From: Polytrichum commune
Lineage: Eukaryota; Streptophyta; Polytrichopsida; Polytrichales; Polytrichaceae
Length of the DNA: 64,000 bases
NCBI GenBank assembly: GCA_950295325.1
Contig: OX485803.1
Coordinates: 63,379,554 to 63,443,553, forward strand
Direction: 5' to 3'
Shown here: one piece after another, positions 11,336-25,600 of the stretch
Layout: each line of letters begins with the position of its first letter
Numbering within the stretch: the first letter of the stretch is position 1
Program-made: the position numbers and the translations under genes
The notes under the pieces: generated by a model
The model's input: only the letters and a program-made list of their open reading frames with translations
The model's database searches: none
What the model was told of the DNA's origin: nothing

Positions 11336-11863
11336 GGGCCTGTTTAGACTTGGGGCCAAGGCCATTGGGAACGAAGGCCAAATTGTCCCATGTGACATGC
11401 AAATCGGCCCCCAAGGTCATTAATAAGAAAGTAACCTAACTCCATTCATTGCTTTCATGTGGAAACCTATTTAGGTGGGGTTGGGGCCATTTGAAGGCTG
11501 CAATTATGAGAGGGTTATGAGAGGTTCCAACGTACTCATGAACTATTCTATGGATAATGATTAAAGTATAATAAATTTAGAATTTCTCCCCTCCTATTCA
11601 ATGCTCAAAGAATAAACTACTACAAGCAAATAAAAGCTTTGACAATGGCCTTAACTAGAGGGAAAGAGTCCACAAGGTTGGGAGCTCTCTTTTCCAAGGC
11701 TTGAGGCCATTGTCATGATGAATAAAATAATTTATTTGTTAATTGGCCCCAACTCATGGTGTAAACTTGAAGAGGCGAGTCCCAACCTCTCTACCAATGA
11801 GAGGAGTGGATTTCTTTCACCCCAACCCATTTTTTAGCCTTGACTCCAAGTCTAAACCCGCCC
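11336..11863. mobile_element. PIF/Harbinger-like MITE with TAA duplication
   Basis: This 528-bp element begins GGGCCTGTTTAGACTTGG and ends CCAAGTCTAAACCCGCCC, an inverted repeat that continues imperfectly inward. TAA lies directly outside both ends (11333-11335, 11864-11866). There is no transposase frame. It lies in the NRPE1 upstream intergenic region. Confidence 0.75.
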
Positions 11864-12371
11864 TAAGTGATTATTTACACAAGCGAATTCATGGCAACTC
11901 CCTCAAGTGCAGGTTAGCCATCTGTGCTCGAATGTAATTTTGAGCTACTCACACGATTACGGTAGAAAGTTACCGATTTGTAAGTTCAGGTACATAACTT
12001 AAGTTATGACAATCAAAACCCCCCAAAAAACAGAACTAATTCGAATCATAATCACCATAATCACCATTCCAAGATCCAGAATAATAGAAAAAGAACTGTT
12101 GCTGTGTTTGAATTCTGGCTCGAGTGCCCTGAATTAAATTGCGACGACTGGAGGGGAATGATTTGTAGTGGGGCAGTCGGTTAGTAATTTGGGGGTAATT
12201 TGAGTGAAGATCATCATTTTTGTGTCAAGGAGGGTCTGGACTCAGTGCATCATCCATCACTCATGAATGGTGCACAAGGCTATGGCTATGGCGATGGGTG
12301 ATGGCTATGGCTATGGCTAGGGATAGGAATTAGGAGGGATGAAGAAGGCTACGGTGACCGGTTACTTATTA

Positions 12372-12875
12372 GCCCCACTTCAGACACAAAGACTGAGGGT
12401 CCGTGACCATTGCACTTCAAGCACTCTCATTGGTGGAAAAGATGGAGCCAGTCCAAGTTTGCTTCACACCATGCTTGAGTGACCAACGGAGTAAAAGTGA
12501 ATGCAAGATGGATGTAAAGTCTACATGGATTCCTACGTGGCATCGAATGGATCATGTTTTACGGTCACTTGGTCTATTTTCAAAAACCAAAAACCACCTT
12601 TTAGAGGTAAGCCTAACACAAAACTGGGAGACCATGGCACTCCGAAATCAAATCTCACAACCGTTGATTTGTTCTAGTACATCATGTGTGAGAACCCCGC
12701 ATGAATAGAAATTTATTGAAATTTATTGAAATAGCATTTGGTTGAGGGACCGGTCACATGTGACTGCACACTTGAGGGCCCGTGACCACCCTACATGATT
12801 CTGGAAGTGTCTTGGGCCGGCCTTTGGACAGTTCTTTTTGCGGTCACGGCTCTTGGCTCGTGTGTGAAGTGGCCC
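12372..12875 (+). mobile_element. PIF/Harbinger-like MITE, family A, copy 2
   Basis: This is the inverted second copy of the element at 4824-5328. Ends are GCCCCACTTCAGACAC and GTGTGTGAAGTGGCCC. Flanking triplets TTA and TTG differ by one base. The internal match includes CCATGGCACTCC/GGAGTGCCATGG and GCCTAACACAAAACTGG. It ends about 750 bp before the NRPE1 start codon and could affect its promoter. Confidence 0.75.
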
Positions 12876-13624
12876 TTGGCTTAACCTTACCAGATGCACT
12901 ACAAGCCAAGCCAGAGGGAGGGGAAGAGATTTTTGGGTACTTGAGCCACCACTCCACTCCCTCCACTTTCGGAATCAAGATTATGATGATGATCCGGTAG
13001 TAGCAATGCTTACTTACTTACTTACTTACTCGCTTTGTCTTGTATCAAGCTATAAGTATGCAAGCTTCATGCATTGAGGGAACTGAAAACTGAGCCGAAT
13101 GATGACCTAGCCTAACCTAACTGAACTGAACCTACTTAACTTAGCATGTAATGACTTACTCTGGAAAACAACATTCTCATCAGTCTTCTTGATCCTCCGG
13201 AGCTCGCACTCACATGACATGACATCATCATGTGAGTTAAACTTGACTCAGAGCCATCACCATGCCAGAAATCTCCATTGTTTGAATCCCGCGCCGGTGG
13301 TTCCCTTCATTCATGAACGGTATGCTGTTTTGAGGTTTTAGGTCGCCTTGCTGGGGGAGTGAGAGGATCTTTTGTGCAGAAATGGGTAAGTGTGAGGGTG
13401 GATTGGTTGCAGGTTTCCTGGTGTCGTCATAGCGATTGTTGGAAAGAATTCATTGTGAGGGAGAGAGGGAGGGAGATTTTTTGTTGAGTTTAGTTTTTGT
13501 TGTTTTTTGACGAGGGGAAGGCTCTGGGTGTGTTTGTAGCAGCATTGGTGTGGGGTTGGCGATGATGCGGTAGAATCCTGGTTTGAGTGAGTGTGTCATC
13601 AGTCTGGGGAAAAATTAGGGAGGG
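12876..13624 (+). promoter_or_regulatory. NRPE1 upstream region
   Basis: This stretch lies between a MITE and the NRPE1 start codon and should hold the core promoter and 5' UTR. Visible features are a TTAC/ACTT simple repeat at about 13010-13034 and a purine-rich GAGGGAGAGAGGGAGGGAG tract at about 13456-13475. I see no convincing TATA box at a fixed distance. The assignment is from position only. Confidence 0.4.
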
Positions 13625-16600
13625 ATGGAGATCGCAGCGAGGCCTCAGCCGTTGGAGCCACCGTTAGCTGAGCTGGTGGGCATCCAATTCGGCCTCGCCA
13701 CAGCCAAAGATATTGTAAGGAGAGACAATGCTGCCTTATTCTATTTTCACATGTACACCCATCATCATTATGATGTGTTACAACATAAGATGTTCACTCA
13801 TGAAAGTCTTTCACCGATAGAGTTGTTAAGGTCTCCGCTGCTTGAGTTGTTGGAAAGAACTCGTGCGGTGGTGTAATCAATTTGGTACCAGTTGAGTTGT
13901 GGTGTTGTTGACGGTGTCTTGTTCACGACGGTCATGGTGGGGGCATGGGTAGGTTCGCTTCTCTGTTCTTGAGGCAGGGACTACGGGGAACGCTGGGAAA
14001 GACCTCTTGGATTCTCGTCTTGGTTTACCTTCGGAGGATGACAGATGCAACACATGTGGGGGTACCAATTACGATGAATGTTCAGGTGAAAATCCCAGGG
14101 TCATCACCAGGGACAGGATCAGTGTTCCATCGAGCTTGGAAGAATCAAGCTCAACCTAGCCCAATCTGTTACATGCTTTGTTGAATGCCAGGGACGTCTT
14201 CTTATGACATGAACCCTGTCTTGCGAAGATTCTTGCTCGAGAGTTTTTGATAGGTAGCCAGCCACTTGATAATTGAATCATCGGAAGGCATCCATCATTA
14301 AGTCGACATGCATGAGAGATATATATTCATTTCCCGTGTTTTTGTTGTGTTGTATGTGCAGGTCACTTTGCCCATGTGAAGCTTACGCAACCTATATTTC
14401 ATCCCAACCATTTGCGATTGCTACAACGGACGCTGGAGAAGATATGTCTTGGTTGTGGGCGCCTGAAAAAGAAGAAGAAAAAGGTAAGCCAGCCAATTTG
14501 TTTGTCCTTCTTGAGTGCCCTGGGCGTCGTTTCCAATAACGGATTAGCTAGTGTTGCAGTCCAGCTTCAACAAAGATGCAAGAAATTATGCTTGTTCCTT
14601 CCTTGCCTCCTGTGTTTCGATTTTGATTTTTAACTGTGGGCTCGTTTTCCTTGATTGTGCAGAGTATGGAGGATATCTTCGAGTCCAGCAAAAATGCGAT
14701 AAAGCGCAGAATCAAGTCTAGGGGTTTGGACGGGACCTTGGATCAGACGGAAAATGGACTTTTCGATCCTTCTCATACTGATTTAACTGAGGTAATCTTG
14801 TTGATGTCCTTTGAGTGGGTCAAAATTGACCTGGTGGTACCCGGCATTTGATGTTCTTTGGTGGCTTTTGAAGCTAAGTAGAATCTCTACTATCACTTCT
14901 CATTGATAAAGCAGCTGGAGACGACAGTTGACTTTGGATATACTTGCATTGCTACTTATTTCAATAGGGATCTTTATGGGAGGATGGCAATGGAATTGAA
15001 AGGTGTGGAGTGTTTTCAAGGGTAGCATAAGAACATTGCCTGGGAACTGGTTTGTAAGGCACTCAATAGGGTTTTTATGATTTTCAAAAGGTTTTGAAAG
15101 TCTGGGTGCTGAGGGTTTTAAGGTTTAGTGAATCTATACATGATCCAGGGGAGAGTCTTCCAAATTTTTACATGGTATACGCAAAGGTGATCTCAGCAAG
15201 TTCAAGAACCTTCAGTGCTAAAAGCCCTTGTTCTATCAAGAAGCATAGAACCAAATATTCAAGGTTATGTTGAAAATGCTCAAGGTCATGCTCTTAATAA
15301 TTTCCATGTGTGTAAAGCAATTAATTCACTAATTGCAGCGAAGCTCCTTAACTATATACAGGAGTGAAGGGTTACTACATAGTAGTTGAAAGGTTCAAAA
15401 TTTTCTTCTAAAGTATGTCCATATATTTGCAGAGACCTGGTGATGGTGGTGGTGTGATTTTTCTTTCATCTGATGACGAGGGGTGTACTATCCCCCGGGA
15501 CATTCTTCGAGTTGTACAGCCAGCAAGGCCACCTACAGGTTCTGCCTACAAAGGCAAGGCTCATTCTAATGGATCTTCCTTACCTGAGATTACTTCAAAT
15601 GGGAATTTGAAGGCGAAGTCTGGTTCTGTGCGGGTAAGGTTCATCCTAGTTGTTACTTTTGCACATGGAAACCCTGCACATGGTTACCATTACTTTAAAT
15701 ATCTGGAATTTGATTGACTGAGACAGTTCCCTTGTGTGTGCAGGGTCGAAAAAGATCACATAAGGGTTCAGCAGCCGAGGTAGATATGCTTTATGCAGAT
15801 ACTATTGAGACCGCATTGCCGACTAAATCATCTACTTGTCCTCACTGCTCAGCCGGCAATCCTGAGTACCCGCCAATTTCAGTGAAGATTCTTCCTGTGA
15901 AGGGAAAGAAGAAGGATGATGTCTCTCAAATTCTCCAGATGGAGATTGAGTTATCAGAGAAAAAACCATTTGATCTTGCTTATGATTTCTGGGCTTTCAT
16001 TGAAGGAGCTACCAAAGAGTATGAAATTGATGCAGAAGTTCCACACAAACGCATTCTGCTGCCTTCAGAGGTACATATTTTGTGTAAACTGCTTAATGAA
16101 ATCTTTTGCATGGCAGTAGTCCATCTTTTGGCCATGTACATCATTTGTCTCTACAAGTTCCAGGTATCAGGTTCCTGGACTTGCATTGAACAATTATCTA
16201 AATTACTGTCCCCTTCTTCAAAATAATGTTTGGTATATTTGGACTTGTTATCACTTCTAATTATTCACATTGCGGTCATTTGTCTCTCTGTTCAATTCTT
16301 CTAAACAATGTTTGGTATATCTGCAGGCACTTAAATTATTGAAGAGAATACCAGAAGAATCTATTGGCAATCTTGGGATGAACAGTACTGTGGCACGGCC
16401 AGAGGCTCTTATTATGCAGTGTGTGCCTGTTCCTCCCAATTGTACCCGTACAACTGATTACAAATATGTAAATAACACGAGTTTTGTTCGCTTTGGCACT
16501 GTACGTTGTCAATCTTGCCCCTGTCCAACGAGTATCAGTAGATTGTTTTATGTTTGGCTTTTAGAGTTCAACATTTTGTATAAATTTTGTGCAAGTACCA

Positions 16601-19600
16601 ATTTTGGGTACTCCTATGCTTGTTTTGCATTACCTTCCCTTCTCTTTGCTGTTGTCATGGATAGTCATATGGAACAGTTTATCCATCTTAACCGGAAAGG
16701 AGATATCAGATGATAACGTAAGTGGTTATCCAATGCGTCAAGTTTGCTCAAAGCCATCAGTGTCAATGTCTGCTATCTGTGGTTCACCTCTATTTAGCGT
16801 GAACTCCAGCTGATTGCTCATCATGTTGTCTCCTAGCCCTAACTGTTTCTGTTTCTTGGTGTTTTGCTTGTAGTTAGAAGATAATAACATCTTGATTCTC
16901 GTTTCTGTATATCCACTTAACACAAACCCAACGTTCATATAACTTTCTAATCGACTCCCTAAATTGAAATTGCATGATATTGAAGTGTTGGGATCCTTAA
17001 TCCAAAAACTTTTTGACTGCTCTAGGATACTCAATTTGAAACCATCATATTTTACTCTAGTGTCCTTCAATTCTGCAGTCCACATGTTCCCTGGGGAGCT
17101 GGCTGAATCTGGATATATTACATATGTATGTACATTGCTTGTTCTTTTAATAGTTAGATTCTTTGAAAACCTTGGACTATCTTACGAATGTGTGGGATTA
17201 TGCAGGATAAAGTCACCAAATCCCTTCAGAACTTGACTACTGAGATAGTGCGGATTAAGGGCACTCGCACTGGAAAGGCTATGCTCAGAGCAAGAAGAGA
17301 TGAATCTAAAGTACTCCAGATCCTCACTGCCGAGTATCTCCGAGAGAAGGGAGCCCCCAAAGTGAGTGGGTCAATGCAGTTTGATCTCATGAGCATGAGC
17401 AGATGGGAGCATTTGGTCTTAGTTATTGCAAATTGTAAATGGTGGGACTTGCCCGTCAGCATATTGTGTTGAGAATGAAGGATTGTGGTATTTCATGATA
17501 AGGACCGTGTGGGAAGATTAATACTTGATACACTTGTGTAAGGATCTCCTCTATACAGGAAGGTCTTCCGTGGCAACCTTCGTCTCCTGTCTTTTGATGG
17601 TTATGTAAATCTGGACATGAGGTGGTAATGAGCCTATAGCAAAAAATTGTGCGGTGCAGGCTGTTCCAGGGAAAGAGCCGCTGAAGAAAGACCGCAATGG
17701 CCGGATCACGAAACAAGATGATCGCCGCTGGACCAAGGAGTGGCTTACTCAAAACATTCTTGGAAAAGGTGGAAATTATAATGCACGGGCTGTTGTTGTC
17801 GGAGATCCATCTTTAGGTGTGGGAGAAATTGGAGTTCCACGGGAAATTTCTCAAAGACTGAGCATTCCAGAGAGAGCGAACACCTGGAATTGCAACAAGC
17901 TTCAGAAATTTGTTGATAGAACCCAAACTTTGGATTTATCTGAAGGGCCAGGAGCAATAAGAATTGTACGAGGCGGTGAAGCGTTTCAGGTGTGGAGTAA
18001 CTCCACCCATAAGGTGGAGATTGGAGATGTTGTTCATCGTCATGTCCAAGATGGGGACTATGTGTATGTCAACAGGCCCCCTTCTGTACATAAGCACTCC
18101 CTCATGGCCTTGAGGGTTAATGTCATCAATGGGCTTGTTCTCACTGTTAACCCAATTATATGTCCTCCATTTAGTGCTGATTTTGATGGGGACATCTTTC
18201 ATGTATTTGTCCCTCAATCACTAGAAGCGATGGCAGAGTTAGAACAACTGATGGCGGTGGAACATCAGGTGGTTTCTGATCAAGGAGGGCATCCACTTCT
18301 TGGACTCACGCAGGTACTGAAAATCATGCCATGCTGTTTATGACCGGAGACTGCAACTTGTTAGCTTGTAGAAATGTACGTGACTTCAATTTTATGCTCT
18401 CTGATGTGGAACCTCAGGTTACTGTGCTCTTTATGTTGGTAAATTGTCTAAAGAAATTAGAAGTGACACTTAACAGTAGTTGTTACATTCTGGAGAAGTC
18501 AAATCTCCAATGCGTTTCTGAAAGTGCATGCATGCTGAGCTCTGCAGGACTTGTTGTTGGCAGCTCATTTGATAACCAGCACCAAAGAGCTTTTTGACAA
18601 AGACACAATAAATCAGTTATGCATGTGGACTTCAAGAGACATTCCAGAAGCAGCTATCATAAAGTCTCCAAAAGGAGGTCCGTTCTGGACAGGCGAGCAA
18701 GTTTTTGGATTAACATTGCCATCAAAATTCAACATAGGATCTGCAGACTCAACTCTTCTCATCAAACATGGAGACATTTTGAAATGGAACGGAGATGCAA
18801 AATTGCTACACAAGGGTAGAGAGAGTATAACAGGAGCTCTTTGTGAACAGTTGGGCCCGAAGGCACTGGTAGACTACTTGAATATTGCTAAAGGTTTATT
18901 GCATGCTTGGCTACACCTGCGAGGATTCAGTACAGGATTAACTGATTTCCTTGTCTCCAGCAATTCAACTACAAGGCAGGAAATGCTCCGAAGTGTCTTT
19001 GATGACTATTTCCTGAAAGCTATACAGGAATCCTGTGATACGGTGCAGATTCTTGATGCAAATCCACCACCGGATGTGAAGGTTGATGATAGTACAGGAC
19101 GGGCAGTCATAAGTCCTGCAGGCCTTACCAAGAAAGTGAGATTATTGGAACAGGCAGCACCCATGATCTTCCGAGCAAGAGCAGTCGATGCAGAGAAATT
19201 GGTGTTGAGATTTGCAGAGGAGGATAATGCACTTCTGGCGATGGTTAAATCGGGAAGCAAAGGTTCTGTGACTAAAGTTCTTCAGCAAATCGCTGGTTTG
19301 GGACTTCAGCTTTACAAAGGACAATACTTGCTACCTTTCTCACGGAAGCAGCCTCATGCAATGTCAGACTCTCCACTACTTGATTGGTGGGAGGATCATG
19401 GCTTTGTGCGAAGCTCTTTTCTTGATGGGCTGAATGCATTTGAGCTATTTAACCATGTCGTTGCGGATCGCACAGGCATACTCCGAAAACATGTCGAAGT
19501 GGTTCAGCCCGGAACGCTGTTCAAGTCATTGATGCTGTTCTTGCGGGACTTACATGTCATGTATGATGGAAGTGTTCGCAGTCAAAGTGGCTTGGCTCTT

Positions 19601-22600
19601 GTCCAGTTTTGTTACGGTGGAGCTGTGGGTATACCCAAAAGGACATCGTCTGATAAAGATGTAGGCTGTAATGATTCTGAGATGGGGGAAGATTTAGGAG
19701 TAGATATATCAATCCAGACAGGAGCTTCAGATGAAGCGATTACATGGGACGAAGATGTTGATAGAAGATGGCAGCTGTCAGGTTTGGCTGGTGAACCTGT
19801 TGGGGTGTTGGCTGCAACAGCTGTAGCTCAACCTGCTTATGAACTCATGTTGGATGCACCCAATTTAAATGGGCCTTTTCAACCCCGCCCACTGGAGCTT
19901 GTTCAAGTATATGATTCCAGTTGCCCTCCTTACCGCTTCAACATGCTGTGTGCTAATCTTGGTTAATCATGTTCTGAATGGTTGTCCAGTATGGCATTGA
20001 TGTTTATTTGTCCTTCACTGCAGTTCATAATACTATTGTGGTATTAAACAGTCTTGTGCTAACTGCTATTTCTAATATTTGACAGGAAACACTTTATCCC
20101 AGAGACGAATCAGGCTTGAAGCCTGTTGATCAGTGTGCCCTTATTAGACTGGTGAAATGTAAATGCAATGAACCAATGTGTTTGGAGAAGCGGATCTTAG
20201 AAGTACAGGCTCATCTGAAGAGAGTTACTCTGAAAACAGTAGCTCAAAGCACTGCTATTGAGTAAGGACCTGAACCTGGTTTCCTTGGTCTTCCATTAAT
20301 TGTGCTTTGAGTCTTTATGCGAAAAATCTCATTTATTTTTGCAGAAAACACCCTGAACAGTTTTGAGGCAAAGGCAAGTACTTTTTTTTTTTTTTGAAGA
20401 ATAGTTGGAAGTGAAGCAAAAGAAGATTGAGTGTGTGTTTCCAAAGTGTTGTGCATCGTGAGTTGATTCATATAAAATTAATTTGGTTAAGCCCTTTTTG
20501 TTCTCTACTTCCATAGTTTAAACTGAATGAGGTGTTTCCATTATTTGAAAATTGTTCATTTTCTGCATAGATCTCTCTGTTCTAGGGGTCTGACTTTCAA
20601 ATTCTTCACAATCCGATTCACTCAGGTTTTGGAACATGGATGAATTTGAGGTGGCTGGTCCAAGTGGCGAAGCACTCCGGCTAGGCTCGCCTTGGTTGGG
20701 ACATATACAGTTATCTCAGGTTTCAATCTCTTCATTTTGCCTGAAGTCCCTTTGAAGGTCCAAATCAATGTAGAAATCAGAACATGGACTGGCTCTTTTG
20801 GGAATGTTATAATGTCCTATTGCAATTAGTTGCAGTCTTGTGTTGATCTCTAGGCAGTCATGTGGATATTGTTTATAGTGTGTTCAATATGTATGTTGTA
20901 TTCTATTCTTTCCCTCCATATACCCTGCTTAGGGAAACATCAGGACACCAGTTTTTAGATTTTGACATTCCATTTAGATAACATGTCTACGCTTGCAGGA
21001 AATGATGCACCGTCATCAATTAACTGTTGAGGAGATCGTTGACCGGCTTCGTATGAAATATAGTGGTAAAGTAAAAGTTACTAAGAAAACTCCACTGGGA
21101 AGGATATTCTTCTGCTTCAGGTCAGTTTTTTGGTCCTAAGCTGACTTCTAGTTGTCCAAATGTATAAATTGTTATCAATACTTAAATACTGGACAGTTCT
21201 GAACTTCAAGTTGCTCAACATGCTATCCTTGATCCATCATGGCTCCTTTTGTAGATGATGCATGTTCTGTTCAAGGATGACCTGCTGCTTAGGAATTAAG
21301 CATATGAACAACATATATCCTATGTTGGTTTGTTCAATTGCATGTATCACTTTTGCTTGCCTCTCTGGAATTCTGAATGCACTCTGGTTTCACAGATCAA
21401 TCATGCGACATGTATATTATTTCTGCCAATTATCTATTGAAGCTTAAGCTTCTTTGAACCAGTTCAGTGCTATGTCCTGCTCTGAGATTCTTGCTCTGTG
21501 GGTTTTGGCAGTGAGTTTTGTGAAATGACCAAGGGTTTGTGTCTTCATTTCTCTCCCAAATTACCTACCAAAATGCAAAATCAGAGTGATGACGACTTAT
21601 ATAGTAGGGTGTTTCTCGAGTTGTTGGAGAAAATACAGGCATCTATGATCCCTGGCCTTCTTAATAGCACTATAAAAGGTACAATACATTCTCACTTTGC
21701 AATGTAGGATGACCTATCAAGCCAGTAAAATTACTAGTTTTTGGGTCATGTTCACTTTGCAATAGGTGAGTTTCAGTGTCTGGGGAGCTATCAATGGGTA
21801 CGGACTACTACTAGAGTCTGCCCAACTTCAGAATGGGTTATGAGGCAAATCATACATTTGAGAATCATGAATTGTAGTAGCTTCCAGAGTCATATTGAAA
21901 TCAAAACAACTAGTGAAGATAAAGTCCTTCATATTTGGCATAATAATGAATGCCAATAACGAATCCAGAGTCCAGTCATAACAAATTTTGTTTTCTTAGG
22001 CATGCGAACTTGACTCCTGCATACATGATCCTGTGGAGTTGGTTCTAAGCCCACCTACAAATATCAATATTTATTAGAGAATCAAGTTGTGACCCTGTTT
22101 CTCAACTATCCTGTCATGTACCCCATGAATGTTGGGCCAGCCTTGTCTCACTTGCTCTGAAAATTATCAGGGTACGAGCAGATGGAGTCTGTGAAGATTA
22201 TTTCTGAGGGTCCATTATGGTCAACCTGGCATAGAGAGACTGCTTATGACCAAGGGCATGGTGAGGAGCTAGTCCTGGAAGTAGTTGCGGCCCCCGAAGG
22301 GACAAAACGAAATATGGCTTGGAATTTAGTGAAAGAAGCATGTCTCCCTATCATGCATATGGTGGATTGGAGCCGGAGTATGCCTTACAGTATTCAAGAA
22401 ACAAGGCAGGCCTTGGGCGTAGAAGCTGCTTATGAAATGGTTGCAAGGGTGAGATGTCTTGATTCCAATATAGCCCAACAGTCTAATAAGCTATGCATAA
22501 AGCCGATGGGGCTAAACTACTAGATCTGCGCCCAAAAACAATATATTTTTTAATTGCACTGCAGTGAAATTGCTCACCGAATTAAGGAAGCCGATCAAAA

Positions 22601-25600
22601 GCTCTAGTGAATGATTATAGCATTCTTGATAATTTAGTTTTATGGAGATTTTGAAAATGATTGAACCCTTGTGTAGATGTTGGCAGACTGCGATAGGTTC
22701 TCTCGTTTTTTAAATCGGTACACACATGTTAAGCCTTTACAAAGCATTCATTGGGGTTGTATATTTAGAAGATTTGGATATAGATGGGTTCAATTTACAT
22801 CTTTTACTGAGCTTCAAGCGTTTGGCAAAGGTTGACAGCAAGGAATATGTTGACCTTTTGCTTCCTATTCTCAGAAAGTTTGTTTCTTACTGAGTCCCTT
22901 TTCAAGCAATAAATTTGAGATTTTGAAATTTAGAACCTAACTCAAATACTTGTGCAGAGACTTTGCTTAGTGTTGGAGAAGACAGCCCCACATGTAGATC
23001 ATGTGCATGTTAAGCTGATAGCAGATATGATGACTTTCTCTGGGGATGCAAATGGCTTCACGCTTCCTGGATTTCGAGATATGATCAAAAGTGCTGGGAT
23101 TTCAGCTCCTTTTGCAGTGGCATCATTTCAGGTGAGTTTAATTTTCAGTAAAGCAGAATTTGTGATTGTTTTTTCTGCATCTGAGCTTCCAAGTTCATGA
23201 TGATCTCCATTAAGCCATGTCTTGTTGAGCTCTGGAAGACTTTTGCATAAGTTTTACACATTCATACACTAATCTGACTATTTATGCACTAATGTTGTAA
23301 TGTTGACATGATTTTAACTCTTTTCTCGAGATTGTTGTGCAAGTTGGTCACACTAACCTCCCATGTTAGTTTATATATTAAATAAGTTTACTTTCAATTT
23401 CAAAATTATTGAACCATACACTTCAATACTGTATCTGTTTGGCTCAGAAACCAATTAGGACTCTTTTAGATGCAGCAGTGAAGGGTGCCTCAGATCCACT
23501 GGAGGGTGTCATGACGAGTTGTGTCTGGGGCAAAGAAGCTCCTGTAGGAACTGGAATTAATGTTGATATACTTTGGCAAGCGCAAAAGGTAAGCTAACGT
23601 AGCCAATAGCAATTTTATGCTGAGCAGTCACAAGTTGGGTTTGGATATTTGCACATGTTATTGTTGACAACTACCCATATGCCATTTATTCTTGTTGAGT
23701 CTTTGAATACTGTTTCTTGCTATTTGCATTGTTCTGTGGCTTCCAAGCCACATCCAACAACATCTTGCACAACAGTTTTTGATGTGCTCTTCATTCAGGA
23801 GCCACAAGGAAAATTTGCAGCACAGAGTAAAGAAGCCAGAGATGTGCATCTCATTTGGAAGGATCTTCATGAGAAATGCATTCCTGATGCGATCATCCCA
23901 CCCTCACCATCTCGTGAACTTCCAGACTTGCAGAAGGCTTCCAGAGGTAATGCAGAATTTGATGATTATCAATCAGGCTTCTCACCACGGCAGTCTCCTA
24001 TTGGCAATGACGAGGATGATCCGGATGATAATTGGGCTGGCCTGGAGATAAGTGGGAGTGGAGGCCAACAATGGGAAGACTCTCCTAAGGCCAATGATGA
24101 TGATGTTGGAGGGTGGAATGACACTACCAAAAGCTCTACTGCTAATAAAGGTACAGATCAAGGTGGTTGGGATAGTCTGGACAAACCAACTGAAGATTTT
24201 GCAGACGGGTGGGGTGATAAGGTTACAGTTTCCAAGACTACATCTGGGGATGGATGGGAAAGCATGGCCAAAGAGAGTGGACAGGGAGGCTGGGATAATG
24301 TTGCAGCAGAGACCAAGAGTGGGGGTGGATGGGGTGAGGATAATGGTGGACTTGATGAGAATGGTTCGGGTGCTGTTGGCAAACGCGAGGAGAAGAAGAA
24401 TGGCAGCTGGACTGAAACTGGGTTGAAGAAAAGTAATGATCGGAACCAGAATGGATGGGGCTCAAATACTGAAGGGAATGTTGATGGGGATGGATGGGAA
24501 ACTATTGCTGCAGAGCCTGATCAGAAGCACAAGAGCACCAATCAGGCAAGTGCAGGAAGTGGTTGGGGTGCTGTCGGTGAACAGGAGAAGAAGAACGAAG
24601 GCTGGTCTGGATCTGGTAATAACAAGAAAGGTAACAATGGTAATGATCAGAACAGATGGGGCTCAAATACGGAAGAGAAAGTTGATGGGGATGGATGGGA
24701 TACCATTGCTGCAGAGCCTGATGAGAAAGGTGGGAGCACCAATAAAGTGAGTGCGGGAGGTGGCTGGGACAGTGTCCCGACAACAGATGGTGATGCTGGT
24801 GGGTGGGACTCTTTTACAGAGCCAAAAGTTGGGAAGACCTGGAATGCCATGGAAGATTCCAGTAGGGGTCCTAAAGATGTTGGTCCTGGAGCCGGATATC
24901 CAGGAAATAAGGACTTCCGATCCACAAGTGAAGATAGAAGTGGTCATGCTAATGCATTCAAAGGGTCAAAAGGTTTTGGAAATGACAGGGGCTGGACACC
25001 TCGAGGACGTGGTAGAGGTCGTGGAGCCTTTGATCGGGATAGGGATAGGGGTCACCAAGGTGGATGGAGTTCTGATAGAGTCAAACCTACTGAAGATTCT
25101 GGCTGGGGGAACAAGGATGAGGCCCAAGTTGATAGGACCCAAAATCATACAGGCTGGGGGGAAAGTGATGAGACAAAAACCTCAAGTCAAGCCGGCAACC
25201 AATCTGGTAACTGGGATGTCAAGCCTGTGGAGGAAGGTGGAGGAGGGTGGGACACTATCACAACGACAGCAGACACCCCAAATGATGGCTGGGGATCTCT
25301 AGACAATGACAAGACCACCAGGGCCACAGACGACTCTGGTTGGGAGAAACGTGACAGTGAGAATAACTACTCAGCAGAGAGGGAGTCAAGACCAGGATAT
25401 GGAAACAGGAAGGGGTATGGTGACTCATATAGAGGTTCAGAAAATTTTGGTAATGACAGAGGCTGGACTCCTTGTGGGCGGGGTCGTGGAGGTAGAGATA
25501 GAGATGGGAAAGGTGGCATGCCAGGGTCTGGTGCCAATTCCTTGCCCCTTGGAAAACAGCGGCAATTTGGCAGCTGGCAAGCACCGTCAAGTTCTAAGCC

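Noticed and set aside
23649-23798. Upstream extension of the large 748-codon frame
   Set aside because: The conserved upstream exon ends at 23588 and an acceptor at 23798 keeps phase. The added residues resemble no NRPE1.
24158-25590. Long antisense and off-frame ORFs across NRPE1 exon 18
   Set aside because: They arise from the GGW-type repeat composition of the true frame, which splices in phase on both sides.
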